Shown here: piece after piece, positions 9,612 through 20,396 of the stretch
Layout: the number at the start of each line of letters is the position of its first letter
Numbering within the stretch: the first letter of the stretch is position 1
Assembly: GCA_958510825.1 (NCBI GenBank)
Contig: OY294050.1
Coordinates: 43,227,249-43,291,248, forward strand
DNA from: Brachypterus glaber
Lineage: Eukaryota > Arthropoda > Insecta > Coleoptera > Kateretidae
DNA length: 64,000 nucleotides
Direction of reading: 5' to 3'
Notes under the pieces: generated by a model
The model's input: only the letters and a program-made list of their open reading frames with translations
Databases searched by the model: none
Told to the model about the DNA's origin: nothing
Position numbers and translations under genes: made by a program

Positions 9612-11473
9612 GACTATTTCACAAACAAAATAAGGAAGTACATAATTTTACCATGTTTAATGTTGTTTCATATATAAATTAAAAATTTAAGAACTAAACA
9701 ACAATATTACTTTACAACTATAATAAAAAATTTAAATCTCAAATTTGCCGCGCTTTTTAAAACCACGATGTTCACTTGTTCGCGAATGGTGCCAAGTCTA
9801 AACTTCGCTTGAGGGATATTTTATGCTTGAGATTATTCCAATAAAATAGTTTTTATCATATATTTTAGCATTTAAATAAAGATCATTGCTGTTTTTGTTT
9901 AAAAAGTTTAGTTTTCAACTGAAAAGAAATAAAATAACGGGTGTTTCCACCCGTAAAAAAACAATTTGCAATCGGTTTCTAATAAAGTTGAGTTGAGTGG
10001 CCTGTTTTTAATACCAAGATTCAATTAAATAAATTAAAATTTATGAATATCAGTGATTTAGAGCTTTTAAGATGGAAAGTGCAAAAATATAATATATTAT
10101 CTGAAATTAATTAGGGTTTATACCTAGGATGTTTTGGTAATAAAATAAGCATTTATATTGCTTATCAATAAAAATAAATTAACTAAAGGTAAGCTTCACA
10201 AATTAAAAACACATTTTGCAAAAATATAACATTTATTAAGATGATAGTAACTGTCAGTTTCTTGTTTCCATAGTAACCAAGTGATAATTGCATATGTGCA
10301 AAAATTATCAGATTCATTTTGATCTGATTGGTCAAGAAACTAAAAATGCAAGGTTTTGATTGGCCTATACAGGGTGTATTTGAAATAGCATCGGAAATTT
10401 TAAGGTGATTCTACATGTTAAAATATGACAAAAAGTTCCTATAAACATATGTCTAAAAATGCGCTACGCCCCTTTGAAATTGGCTAAAAAAAATAGGTTA
10501 TATTTAATAACTCAGGAACCCTTTGAGATATATTAACGAGGTTTTGCACGTGAATTAATCCTAATAAGGCCCATATTTGTATGTTATTTTCACGTACTTA
10601 TTTAAACCAGGGGTGTGCGAAACGGGGGGCCTTATCAGTTTTTTGTCCCAAACTTTTTTCTGTGTAACTTTTTTGCAATTTTATTTTTGAAATATGATTC
10701 CTCAGGTCAAAATACATAAAAAAGGTACTCTTGTTGTAATACTGTAGGATTAATCGTTTTCGAGGAAAATTCATTTGAAGGTGAATTTTCACGGTTCGAG
10801 GACGAAAAATTAAATACTTAAATGTCGAAAACTAAAATATAATGATGCAATGTTATTCTACATCAAAAACTAAGAAAATAAGTTTCCATACATGTAAGGC
10901 GAAAAAACGCTTTTAAAGTAACCATGGCCCTTTAAAAATGGTGCATATTTAGGAGAGATGAGGTTTTTTTCTTAGTTTTTAATGTACATTTGCCCTGCAT
11001 CATTAAAATTTTGGTTTTCAACATTTTATTATTTAATTTTTCGTCCTCGAACCGTGAAATTTCACCTTCAAATGAATTTTTCTCGAAAACGGTTAATCCT
11101 ACAGTATTACAACAAAAGTACCTTTATATGTATTTTGACCTGAGGAATCATATTTCAAAAATAAAATTGCAAAAAAAGTTACACAGAAAAAAGTTTGGGA
11201 CAAAAAACTGATAAGCCCCCCCCCCCCGTTTCGCACACTCCTGGTTGAAATAAGTACATGAAAATAACACACACAAACGGGCCTGGGTAGGATTAGTTGA
11301 CGTGCAAAACCTCGTTGATATATCTCAAAGGGTTCCTGAGTTATTAAATAAAAACCGATTTTTTTAGCCATATGTTTATAGGAACTTTTTGTCATATTTT
11401 ATGATGTAGAATTATCTGTTAAAATTTCCTATGCTATTTCAAATACACCGTGTATATTGTTTGTGAAATAGTC
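9612..11473 (+). mobile_element. Inverted-repeat element R copy 1, interrupted by a palindromic element
   Basis: GACTATTTCACAAACAA near 9612 is the reverse complement of the sequence ending at 11473. The related copy at 28519-29383 is inverted and uninterrupted. Without the insertion at 10370-11452 this copy is about 780 bp. The flanks GAACTT on both sides may be a target duplication, though the alignment is imprecise. It is non-coding. Confidence 0.6.
10370..11452. mobile_element. 1083-bp palindromic TA-target element (CAGGGTGTATTTGAAATA)
   Basis: The ends CAGGGTGTATTTGAAATAGC and the complement of the right end match closely. The two arms, of about 490 bp each, are diverged reverse complements meeting near 10930. 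TA flanks both ends (10368-10369 and 11453-11454). The related repeat at 28519-29383 has the uninterrupted site GGCCTATATATTGTTTGTG, which shows insertion at TA with TA duplication. TA targeting is typical of Tc1/mariner transposases. The right arm carries a C-run at about 11216-11227 where the left arm has six G. Confidence 0.85.
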
Positions 11474-12874
11474 GAACTTATTTCTGAATAACCCTGTCTC
11501 ATCCGATACAGATATTTATGTAAAAAAATAATTTTGATAAAAACTGGAGTAAAACTAAACACAGAAATAAATTCTTGAATAAAGTGGATATTATTTAGGC
11601 CAAGGACAGATCCAAGGGGGTCAGAGGCGATCTCATCATCCCTGAATTTGTAATTTGTATAAAATGAGGAAAAAACAAAGATTATTTTTCTTTTCCTAAA
11701 CTATTTCGCAAATGCTCCCTCCGAGAAATTGTCTCTGATTTATCTAGTAAATTACATTTCTATATACCCTAAGATTAACTTTATTAAAGAAAGAAAAATA
11801 TTTAATAAAGGGAATTATCTTTTCTATTCATGTGATGCATTGCATTGTGGCTGTAACCAATAACGTCTGTCCGAATGAGGCTTTATATTTATCTGTTGTT
11901 ACAAAATCCATAGCACAAATTTTAAGGCCTTTCGGATTGCTTACCAAAGTTTCGGTTATGGTTATAAATGGTAATATATTCGTTTGGTCTTTATTTACCA
12001 ATACCTCCGAAAGTGTTGGTTACACTGACAGTAACTGTAGTAAACATAACCTATAATTAGTGTATTTTGTTTGTTCTGTCGAGATAGATAGTGGATAGAT
12101 TTTTGTCAAAATACGAGATACAATCATTTTAATTCGTAAATAGAAATGATAAGATGTAAAAACAGTTATTTATCCTGCAATTTTTACATAAAAGAAAGAA
12201 AGAAGATATTAGAAAAAGATGTAATAATAATAATCAAAGGCTATAACCGTTCTGAAAGCACTGTTACAGATTTTAATACCAATTTGTTAAAATGCACGTC
12301 ACCAAAGCATTCCGAAATCCAAACGGTAAATACCAAACTTTTGACCAAAACTTTGGTAAAACGAAAAGGCTTCATGGCAACGCACTCAATGCATTGCAAC
12401 GGCGACCGCGGGAAAAAATATCCACATAAATAACATTTAAAAATGTGTAAAAAAAGCATTTCATTTTACGATCCGCGTAAAAATTTTACGATATATTTAT
12501 CACAAGGACCTATGTTTTTTTTAAGTAATCATTTTTAGCATGCTTCTTGATTCCAATTGGGTTTCAACGAGTAACGAAATCTTTCTGGGTTTAAGTAAAA
12601 AGTCCAGAACACCAAGACCCTTTGCTCTATTGTTATTGTTACTGTTACTGTGCGCGTCACTATTTTATCATTTGGTCATTGTTAACCGGCGAATCAAATT
12701 AAAAGATAGCAATATCCATAATGAACCTAAGCCATATGAATGAAGTGTACAAATTCTCGAAAGCTTTTTAAAACTCTTTCAAAAATTTTAATATTTTGGT
12801 AGTTTTCGACAATACTTCTGAGATTTTCAGAAATCTTACAAAAAAGCTTAAAAAATATATTATAAAGGAAAATA
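11474..12874. other. 1.4 kb without recognised features
   Basis: There are several short open frames. One, at 12540-12743, encodes a hydrophobic leucine run followed by basic residues, but it has no splice, promoter or family support. The words GATGCATTGCATTG (near 11834) and CAATGCATTGCAAC (near 12388) are loosely inverted. Confidence 0.4.
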
Positions 12875-13371
12875 AAATAGTATATTAAAGTACTAGTTTC
12901 ATAACATACGTTTTTAGCGCACGAGTACAAGTTTAGAAAACGAGCCGCTTGCGGCGAGTTTTCTAAAGTACTAGTGCTCTAAAAACGTGTTATGAATCGA
13001 GTGCTTTATACAATTTTTTCTATTTTGCTCTAAAATTTAAAAAACTTACATTTAAATTGATGACTGATTTAAAGATTTTTGTTTTGGGTTGGCATTACAG
13101 TTTACACTATGTTTAAAATTCTAAGAACAAATGATATTTTGATATATTTTACAGTCATCTCTTCTTTTTTCACTGCAATTAACCAGTCCACAATTTTAAC
13201 ACGGTAAAACCCAAACACAAAATTTTGTAAAAAATTAAACCTCAAATCGACATTGACATTTGTAGGCAAAACGTCAAGAGATAGGTTTTTGTATGTTGCC
13301 AACCCAACAGAAAAAAAAGTAGCAAAATGCGTGTGATTATGAGCTTATAAGATTCGCAAAATAGAAAAATA
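12875..13371 (+). repeat. Dispersed repeat family X, copy 1
   Basis: About 500 bp that recurs in the same orientation at 36552-37078 and 54465-54945. It opens with a small inverted repeat (ACTAGTTTCATAACATACG against CGTGTTATGAATCGAGT). It ends near GTGATTATGAGCTTATAAG and CGCAAAATAGAAAAA. A piece of it is also seen at about 29690-29800. It is non-coding. Confidence 0.7.
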
Positions 13372-13404
13372 TTATAATAGATTGATGGAATAATAAAAAA
13401 ATAT

Positions 13405-13770
13405 ATTACGTCAATGGCGATTTCTCCCGTTAGATTAGGCAGGGACAATCAAACAAATTCTGTATTTGTTCTTTGTTGAACAAATACAATATTTACTTGG
13501 CCGGGCGAAATGTGTTACTATAATATTTTTATTAAAGAAATTATTGGCGCCATCTAAATTTTAGTAGAATTATCTTATTCTACAGATTCACATTAGCTGT
13601 GTTCGTTCGTGCCGCTTAGTGCTACACTTTCCGGCCAACCAAATAAATACTGTATTTGTGTATGAAAAACAAATACAGTATTAATTTGGTTGGCTGGAAA
13701 GTGTAGTACAAATGAGATAGAGATAGGGTAGACGTCTTTTGTTTCATAATTCTAGTTGGAGAGAGCTCCA
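13405..13770 (+). repeat. Hairpin-bearing repeat family H, copy 1
   Basis: The sequence from GGCGATTTCTCCCGTTAGAT to GAGAGAGCTCCATTGCA is matched in reverse by 48715-49665. It holds a strong hairpin at 13622-13706 (CTACACTTTCCGGCCAACC against its near complement) and a weaker related one at about 13450-13510. It shows the unoccupied target (AAAGAAATTATTGGCGCC) for the retro-insertion found in copy 2. Confidence 0.75.
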
Positions 13771-14249
13771 TTGCAACAATTTTTATAAAATTTTAAAATA
13801 GTTATATTTTTATAAAATGATTAAAAGAAAGATTACAAGAAAACCTCGAAGAAAACTGTAAATTAAAGCGATTTTGTAATTCAGGGTGCTAAAAAATCGC
13901 TGTAACGTCCAAACAAGGCTCTTTTCTGGTGTGACTTCACATTTATTATTTATTTTGTAACATAAGAAAATTAAATTTTATGATGGGTATAAAGCGTGGA
14001 TAAAATTTATGAACACCGTTCAAAAAAATAAATCATCGGTGATGTGAGTTTATATCTTTTGTTCGTTTGCTACATGGTAAAACACTTTTAAATTAAACTT
14101 CGGTCAAATTAAAACGTGAAATAGGATATATGCATACACTTTTTTTGCTAAATGTAGAGCACATCATTCAAAAGTTATATTGGAATGCTCAAATTATTTA
14201 GAAGACTAAATAACCTACAATACAAACTAGCAAAGAAATATTCGGACAA
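13771..14249. other. No recognised feature
   Basis: AT-rich sequence. No domain, repeat partner or structure was identified here. Confidence 0.4.
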
Positions 14250-14328
14250 GTTTATCAAGCCCTCCGAGCATAAAGGAATATGAACTAAAGATTGCTGATT
14301 CAGTTGTTTTTTTTAAGGCTTTTACTCG

Positions 14329-15866
14329 AGACCGATCCTACTGGAAAATTTGAACGAAAAATCACACAATTACTTAAACAATCCTCCCTTACACCTCTTG
14401 AAATTTATAATCTAACCCCCCGAGACTCCCGCGTACCAAAATTATATGGTTTACCTAAAATTCACAAGGACGGTGCCCCTCTTAGACCAATTGTCAGCAC
14501 AATAGGTTCCCCTACGTATAAACTTGCCAAACACCTTGCCCAAATCTTAAATCAGTTAGTTGGAAAAACGAGGACTTATGTAAAAAATTCTACACATTTT
14601 GTACAAACCTTATCGACAGTGACCCTGGACCCCTCGGACATAATGGTTAGTTTCGACGTAGAATCTCTATTTACTAACGTTCCCGTTCCCGATACAATAA
14701 ATATTATACGAGACCTACTTACAACTGGAAATCTTGACCCTAAGTTATGTAAATTATTTGAAGCTTGTCTGACATCTACATATTTTCTGATCCAGGGAGA
14801 GTTCTATGAACAAGTATCAGGCGCCGCAATGGGATCCCCATTATCACCCCCTGCGGCCAATGCTTTCATGGAATACTTCGAGAAAAAAGCTATTGAGTCA
14901 TTTCCATTAAAACCTAAAATTTGGCGCAGATACGTAGACGATGTCTATGCTATTTGGCCCCATGGCATGGAAAGCCTTCAAGGTTTTCTAAATCACCTCA
15001 ATTCCCAACATAAATCTATACGGTTTACGATGGAAATTGAGAACAACGGATCACTTCCCTTTTTGGACGTTTTGGTTTACAAAACGGAAAATGGCTCAAT
15101 AGGACACTCGGTATACAGGAAGAAAACCCACACTGACAGATACCTAAACGCATTTTCACATCACCATCCCTCTCAAAAACGCTCGGTAGTTAATTCACTT
15201 GTTCATAGGGCTTTCTTGATTTCAGACAAGAATTCCCTAGACACAGAACTCCTTAAACTAACCAAAGCCTTGACCATGAACGGTTATACCAAAAAAGACA
15301 TTAATAAGACCATATACAAATACAGAAATCCCAGACCCAAACAACAGGACAATAGTGACAATGACAGACAGACACAAGTTATACTTCCCTATGTAAGCGG
15401 TATCACGGATAAAATAGGTAAACTTTTGAAGAAGTCAAATATTAAGCCTATATTTCGGTCCAACCAAAAATTAGGTCAATGTTTGACTTCAACAAAAGAC
15501 AAAATACCCCTGAGTTCAGAAGGCGTATATAAAATACCCTGCTCCTGTGGTACGGTTTACATAGGTGAAACTAAGAGAAAAATTTCTACAAGACTTCAAG
15601 AGCATGAGCGCAATATAAGAAAGAAACAAATTTCCTTATCGGCAGTAGCCGAACATGTACATGAAACAGGTCATAAAATCAATTTGTCTGAAACAAAACA
15701 AATATTAACAGAAAACAGAAAAATGCCAAGGAAGATACGGGAATCGATAGAAATCATCAAGCATCCTAACAATATCAATCGGGACACTGGTTACCACTTA
15801 CCTGCAATATGGAAGTCTTTGATAGGAAAAACCTCGTCACGGGTGAATAACCACAACTCGTCATAA
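14329..15866 (+). CDS. Penelope-like RT with GIY-YIG endonuclease, N-terminally truncated
   Basis: The element's own frame starts at ETDPTGKF, 12 codons after the ATG at 14292, which lies in host sequence, so no genuine start is present. In order: the conserved block RVPKLYGLPKIHKDGAPLRP, palm motif A VSFDVESLFTNVPV, motif B AAMGSPLSPPAANAFMEYFE, catalytic box YVDDVYAIW, then SLPFLDVLV. The C-terminal GIY-YIG nuclease includes YKIPCSCGTVYIGETKRKIS followed by TRLQEHERN. Penelope-like elements use this RT to copy their RNA and the nuclease to nick the target. The frame is open to the stop at 15864-15866. The missing N-terminal part of RT makes this copy defective. Confidence 0.9.
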
Positions 15867-15909
15867 ATAGTGACACAAGTTGATTCGAAACTTAGTTTCA
15901 GATTAATCC

Positions 15910-15944
15910 CTGAAGATGTCTCTAGTAGTAAGAGACGAAACGTC
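15910..15944 (+). ncRNA. Hammerhead-like motif in the Penelope-like 3' region
   Basis: CTGAAGA (15910-15916), one unpaired T, then a perfect 6-bp helix GTCTCT/AGAGAC (15918-15923 and 15931-15936) and GAAACGTC. Penelope-like elements are known to carry hammerhead ribozymes. The core letters fit, but the extra base before stem II and the absence of a normal stem III are non-canonical. ACGT after GAA is self-complementary, so a dimeric stem III is possible. Cleavage is unproven. Confidence 0.5.
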
Positions 15945-16311
15945 GGAAAGTGAAAATCCATTAACACGGTCTAAACCCGAAAGTGAAAGTTCTTTATGGC
16001 TTTTATTCGGTTGCTTAATACTTTTTCAAAAAACTTTGAAAAAACAGAAAGTGTTGACACAGGCCTATAATTTTTTGCCTCGGTTTTTTTACCCTTTTTT
16101 AATATGGGAATGATACGACCAACATTAAGCATTTTTGGGAACTGACCTTCAGATAATGATATATTTAGAATATGCTCTAAGGGCTTCACCAAATGGGTAC
16201 TCACATCACGGAGGACATTACAAGGTAAGCCATCTTCACCTGCAGATGATTTTTTGGAAACTGCAAACAAAGCTGCCAAAACTTCATCTGTATTAGTAGG
16301 ATGTAAAAATA

Positions 16312-16766
16312 TGCTACCATATAAGACTAAAATTCTACAATGTTTTACATTTCATGAGTAAATATTCATGTTTTTTATAAATTGTAAGGTAACTAAATCA
16401 CAAATTAAGTAATATTTATAAAATCTAGACATTAATAAAACATATTAAGTTATATTGACCTGGGTCAAAATAGTAAGGTTATAACTATGGTTTTTATTTT
16501 TGATATGTAAACAGAAATATTTGGATTGAAAAACATAAAAGACATCAAAAGAGTCTCTAATGAAAGGTGGAAAATGGCATATAAAACGAGGTGAGTAAAA
16601 TTCGTAGAATTTACAACGTAAATATCTAAACAAAATTAGGCAAACCTACATACATATATATCAAACAAGGGTGATATGAAAATATCAAACAAGGCTGATA
16701 TAAGGCGTTTTCTAAAGAACAAGAGAGCGTGGTAAATGTCATTTTCATAGGGGATCGTAGGAAAAA
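16312..16766 (+). repeat. Family A element, copy 2 (left end missing)
   Basis: Matches 320-762 of the first copy, ending in the same GGATCGTAGGAAAAA terminus. The left portion is absent where the non-LTR RT fragment abuts. Confidence 0.6.
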
Positions 16767-17333
16767 GTTGTTTTAATATAAATATTCCTATAAATTAAAA
16801 AAAAATCATTTACAAACCAAAAAGTTATAGGGGCACCACTTTTTCATAGATATAAAAAAATAAAGTATTCGCACGAGATCAAAGCAATTAAATTTGGGAA
16901 TCGAGAGAAAACGCAATATAAGTACTTTCACCATGAATAGTGTACTCAGGAATGCGAAGCATTACATACACATCTTCACGGCTTGTTATTAATATAAAAT
17001 CACATAAAAATTTTAGTCATTATCTCAAGCACTGTTTACGAAATAATTTTCAAAAGTTTTTAATTGAAATAAAAAAGTTTTGAAAAATATTGACAAACGG
17101 TGTATTTTAAATATTAAATGTAGGAGAAGCTTTTAGGGAAAGGCCTTCATAAAATTTTACGATGTCTTTAAATGTGGAAATGTGTTTAGAAATCAGTAAA
17201 ACGCTTTTATTTATATATAAAGCTAATATTTTTTTTTTATTTTTTAGAGGTTAATTTTTAAAATTTAATTCATTAATAATGTAAAACCGTTTTATGACCG
17301 ACTGCAAATGTTTTATGCCTTTTAAAATCACTT
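16767..17333. other. No gene; short family E word
   Basis: At about 16930-16990, CCATGAATAGTGTA, then GCGAAGCATTACATACA and CTTCACGGCTTGTTA, resemble the end segment shared by 5632-5710, 43700-43790 and 60925-60995. Nothing else was recognised. Confidence 0.4.
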
Positions 17334-17405
17334 ATACTGGAAATTCAATAAAACCTGCAGTGAATCAGATGCCAATGTGTTGTAAAAGGCGAAGAATAAG
17401 AAGAA

Positions 17406-17775
17406 GTATTGTTTTAATTGTCTGTCAGCTGATACGTTTTGTGTAATAATTTATTATTAATAACTGTAAAAGTATTGTGTAGTCCTTAATAATGTTTTAT
17501 TTATTATATGTATTATGTGTATATATGTATGTCTCGAACGTGTATTCAAACTGGGTTTAAATTTTTGTAAGTAGTTTTTAATGATTTTTGGTTAACCCAA
17601 TAAAAACAAAATTTTCGTTATACAGAAACTTGTTCGTATATAATTTTAATATTGTTTTTTTTTCTCATATTAAAGGTCTGAGGACGAGGGAAACCACCCT
17701 CGAAACGTCACGATTTAAGAAAATAGTTTGAGTATTATTAATTTCAACCCTCTTTCCAAAAAAAACATCAACGAA
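17406..17775 (+). mobile_element. 370-bp insertion with 15-bp target duplication and hammerhead-like end
   Basis: TGTAAAAGGCGAAGA is repeated at 17391-17405 and 17776-17790, so the insert is well delimited. It has no coding sequence. Its right part carries the hammerhead-like motif, placed toward the 3' end as in the full Penelope-like copy. A short 5'-truncated Penelope-type insertion or a ribozyme-bearing non-autonomous retroelement fits best. Confidence 0.6.
17678..17709 (+). ncRNA. Hammerhead-like motif
   Basis: CTGAGGA (17678-17684), one C, the perfect 5-bp helix GAGGG/CCCTC closing a 6-base loop, then GAAACGTC. The architecture is the same as at 15910-15944, including the single extra base, although the surrounding sequences are unrelated. 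Confidence 0.45.
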
Positions 17776-17912
17776 TGTAAAAGGCGAAGATCATACCAGT
17801 TCGGGTGCGACTCGCGTAATTTCGACGAAGCTTCGCAAAGGCGGACCCCTTATACGAAAGCAGCAGAGGTATGAGTCACTGCAGGTTTTATTGAATTTCC
17901 AGTATGAATATA

Positions 17913-18610
17913 CAGGGTGTAACAGAGTCGCATGTAAATATTTTAAGGAATGATTCTACATTAAAAAATATGAAAAAAAGTTCCTATAAAGGTTGGTCCG
18001 GAAATGAGCCCTAAGGGAGATACGGCCCTTTAAAATTGAAATAAAAATAAGGTTTTTATTTAATAACTCTGGTACCCTTTCAGCTAAAGCTACGAGCTTT
18101 TGCACGTATACTAGTATTAATAAGGGCAATAAGTTTGTGTTAATTAATTTTTTGAATTTATCCAGAGGCGTGCCTAGACGGACAAAATATGTGAGGCTTA
18201 ACACATTTTTGCCCCAAACTTCTTTATGTGTATGTTTTTTGTATTTTTTGTTAAAAATATAGATTCCTTCAGTAAAAATACATAAAAAATGTCATATAGT
18301 GTAACCGTTATAAAAAAAATGCAATTAGGAGGAAGGAACATTTTGTGCCACCAAAAACGTTACTTTTTAAAAGGCCATTACTCCTTTAATATTAGATTTA
18401 GGTGTTTTGGTGAAGAATACTTTTTTGCTTAGTTTTAAATGAAGAATCACCCTGCAGCATTAAAATTTTATTGATGCTTTTTTTTTGTTTCCCATTCTAT
18501 ATGTCATCTTCGAAGAGCCGTAGCCTTAGGACTCATTTCCGGACCAACCTTTATAGGAACTTTTTTTCATATTTTTTAATGTAGAATCATTCCTTAAAAT
18601 ATCTAAGCCT
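17913..18610. mobile_element. Palindromic TA-target element, second subfamily, copy 1
   Basis: Starts TA/CAGGGTGTAACAGAG. The arms are reverse complements, with GGTTGGTCCGGAAATGAG near 17991 and its complement near 18525. The outermost part of the right arm has diverged, so the right edge is approximate. Related to 51447-52173. Confidence 0.65.
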
Positions 18611-18723
18611 CTTTAGAAACTTAGGCAATTTTAACTTCATGGAGAAATGTTCATATAAGCGTCCTAGCGAAATAAAATAACCAACATTTAATTGGTAATT
18701 ATGTATTAAAATAGGATGTCATA

Positions 18724-19147
18724 CACGGAAAGAAATTAGTGGGCTCTGCGCTATACATTATAAGATATTTGGTAACAGTGGCAAATTATAGTGATTTAAG
18801 CTATAGATTATAAGGGACACAATAACTAATAATGTTAAAAATAAATTGGAAACGATTATATATATTACAGACACGATTATATTTATTACAGGCACTATTA
18901 TAAATTTACAGAAATTTTATTATATTATAAAAATTATTAGCACGGACAATAATTAAATCTATTTAAGCTATAAATGCCATACTATTTGTTATATTTTATT
19001 ATTCACTAAACAATTAAAGTATTTCATATAAATTTTTACACTGACTGCCATAATTGTAAGAGAAAGCCTTGTATTTATATAATAAGCGATTATAATTTGC
19101 TTGGTATGTGTATTATAGCGCTCCTAGCTATAATTTTTTTTTCCGTG
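18724..19147 (+). mobile_element. 424-bp TA-target MITE, copy 1
   Basis: Ends CACGGAAA and TTTCCGTG, flanked by TA (18722-18723 and 19148-19149). An inverted copy of exactly the same length and near-perfect identity is at 32033-32456. It is non-coding and AT-rich. The short termini and TA target suggest mobilisation by a Tc1/mariner-type transposase. Confidence 0.85.
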
Positions 19148-19290
19148 TAAGTTAATCCAGCGTAATTTGTGTTGCATACATAGAATATTCAAAATATATT
19201 TAAGTTTGTAACGTCACATTTGTGGCGAAGGATCCGTTGTTCTAGCACTCATGTGCAACTGTGAAAAGTTAATTCATCCTCTGGATAGAT

Positions 19291-19545
19291 CAACGAACTA
19301 ATAACTCTTCTCTCTAGAAGAGGCATTTCATTTGTAAAAACTGAAACTGAACGTAGCCAACATATACATTTGTCTGTCTTACTCGCACAGCTTTGTTCTA
19401 ACAGAGGCAACAATAACAGTTACTGGTAATTGTTATTGTTCAGGCCTGAATATACCTACTATTTGTTTACAAACAAACCGAGATGTTGGCGATACTTTAT
19501 ATTAACGGTATGTGTATTCTAGAGACAAGAGTTGTTAGTTCGTTG
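19291..19545. mobile_element. 255-bp hAT-type MITE, copy 2
   Basis: Flanked by perfect 8-bp duplications GGATAGAT (19283-19290 and 19546-19553). Same CAACGAACTAATAACTCTT end and same length as the copy at 7060-7314, with a small number of substitutions. Confidence 0.9.
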
Positions 19546-19766
19546 GGATAGATCCTATATTTACAGATATTTTAAATAATATCTAAATGTAGCTGTTTGG
19601 TGTCTTAGGTAAGAATATTAGTAATTTATAGTTTAATTTTGTAACTAATTTTAAATTTTATGTCTTAGCTTTTACCATGGTTTTGTGCACGATGTGTCAG
19701 CATAAAACCTCTCAAATTCGTCTACCATTTGCCTAAAACTTTGCTCAAAAACCACAAGGAGACCAA

Positions 19767-20396
19767 TACCGAATTTTCATTTCTATATTTCAAAGTAGTT
19801 TTATTACAACGTAGGTCCAATATTTCTTGGTTCAGAAGTTATAGCGCTTTTAGAATTTTTAAGTTGAAGAAACGGAGTAGCCATGATTCAGCAAAACAAA
19901 ATTTATTAACTATCATTTTTAATAATCACCTATCAAAAATAGCTTGTTTATGTCAATGGTCAGCGCTACATTCAGATTAGATAAAGAGAGAAGTTCTACA
20001 GAGGGATACAAAAGTATTATTATTATTATTATGTTTTAAAATACAATTATGTATATTTTAGGTAAAAATAACATTTTAAATTACATTTTAAAGAGGCTAA
20101 TGAATACCTAAAATATACATAATTTTATTTTAACATAATAATAATACTTTTGTCTTTCCCTGTAGAACTTTTCTGGTTTTCTAATCTAAATGTGGCGCTG
20201 GCCATTGACATAAACAAACTATTTTTGACATATGATTATTTAAAATTATAGTTTTTTTTTTGATAAATCATGGCTACTACTTTTTTTTCAACTTAAAAAT
20301 TTTAAAAGAGCTATAACTTCTAAACAAAGAAAGATAGGACCTACGTTTATATGAACATTTCTTCATGAAATTAAATTACTTTTCATTTTCACCCTG
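19767..20396. mobile_element. Palindromic element with (ATT)n centre
   Basis: The right end is TTTTCACCCTG/TA. The left end is a diverged complement. The arms match through ACGTAGGTCC near 19809 and GGACCTACGT near 20336, meeting near the (ATT)n and AAAATATACAT region around 20020-20110. An open frame at 19729-19980 is a by-product of the left arm. Confidence 0.6.

Larger units (their letters stand above)
14329..15997 (+). mobile_element. Penelope-like retroelement, 5'-truncated
   Basis: The body is flanked by GGCTTTTACTCG (14317-14328) and GGCTTTTATTCG (15998-16009), a 12-bp target duplication with one mismatch. It holds the RT palm and thumb region, a GIY-YIG endonuclease and a 3' untranslated part with a hammerhead-like hairpin. 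A second copy of its 3' third is inverted at 40438-40975. The two copies are nearly identical in coding sequence, which suggests recent activity of the family. Confidence 0.85.
14250..16320 (-). pseudogene. Non-LTR RT fragment split by the Penelope-like insertion
   Basis: Reading the minus strand from about 16320 to 16010 gives FLHPTNTDEVLAALFAVSKK, then SAGEDGLPCNVL, a fingers segment FPKMLNVGRIIPILKKG, and NYRPVSTLSVFSKFFEKVL ending SNRIKA. These are N-terminal RT motifs of non-LTR elements. Beyond the Penelope-like body, the minus strand at 14317 down to about 14250 continues with a degraded KKNN-ISNL-F block at the expected place. The palm catalytic boxes are lost. This is a dead fragment that acted as the insertion target. 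Confidence 0.7.
17334..17905. mobile_element. Inverted-repeat element holding a Penelope-type insertion
   Basis: ATACTGGAAATTCAATAAAA and the following CCTGCAGTGA (17334-17363) are exactly inverted at 17876-17905. The right arm also contains a CG-containing hairpin-like stretch (about 17808-17850). A 370-bp segment at 17406-17775 interrupts it. Confidence 0.6.

Noticed and set aside
12540..12743. 67-codon frame with a leucine-rich hydrophobic run and flanking basic residues, like a small membrane protein
   Set aside because: No splice sites, promoter or family support; simple leucine codon repeats can arise by chance in such DNA.
14292..14328. ATG at 14292 as the start of the Penelope-like protein
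   Set aside because: It lies in the target non-LTR sequence outside the 12-bp duplication; the element is 5'-truncated.
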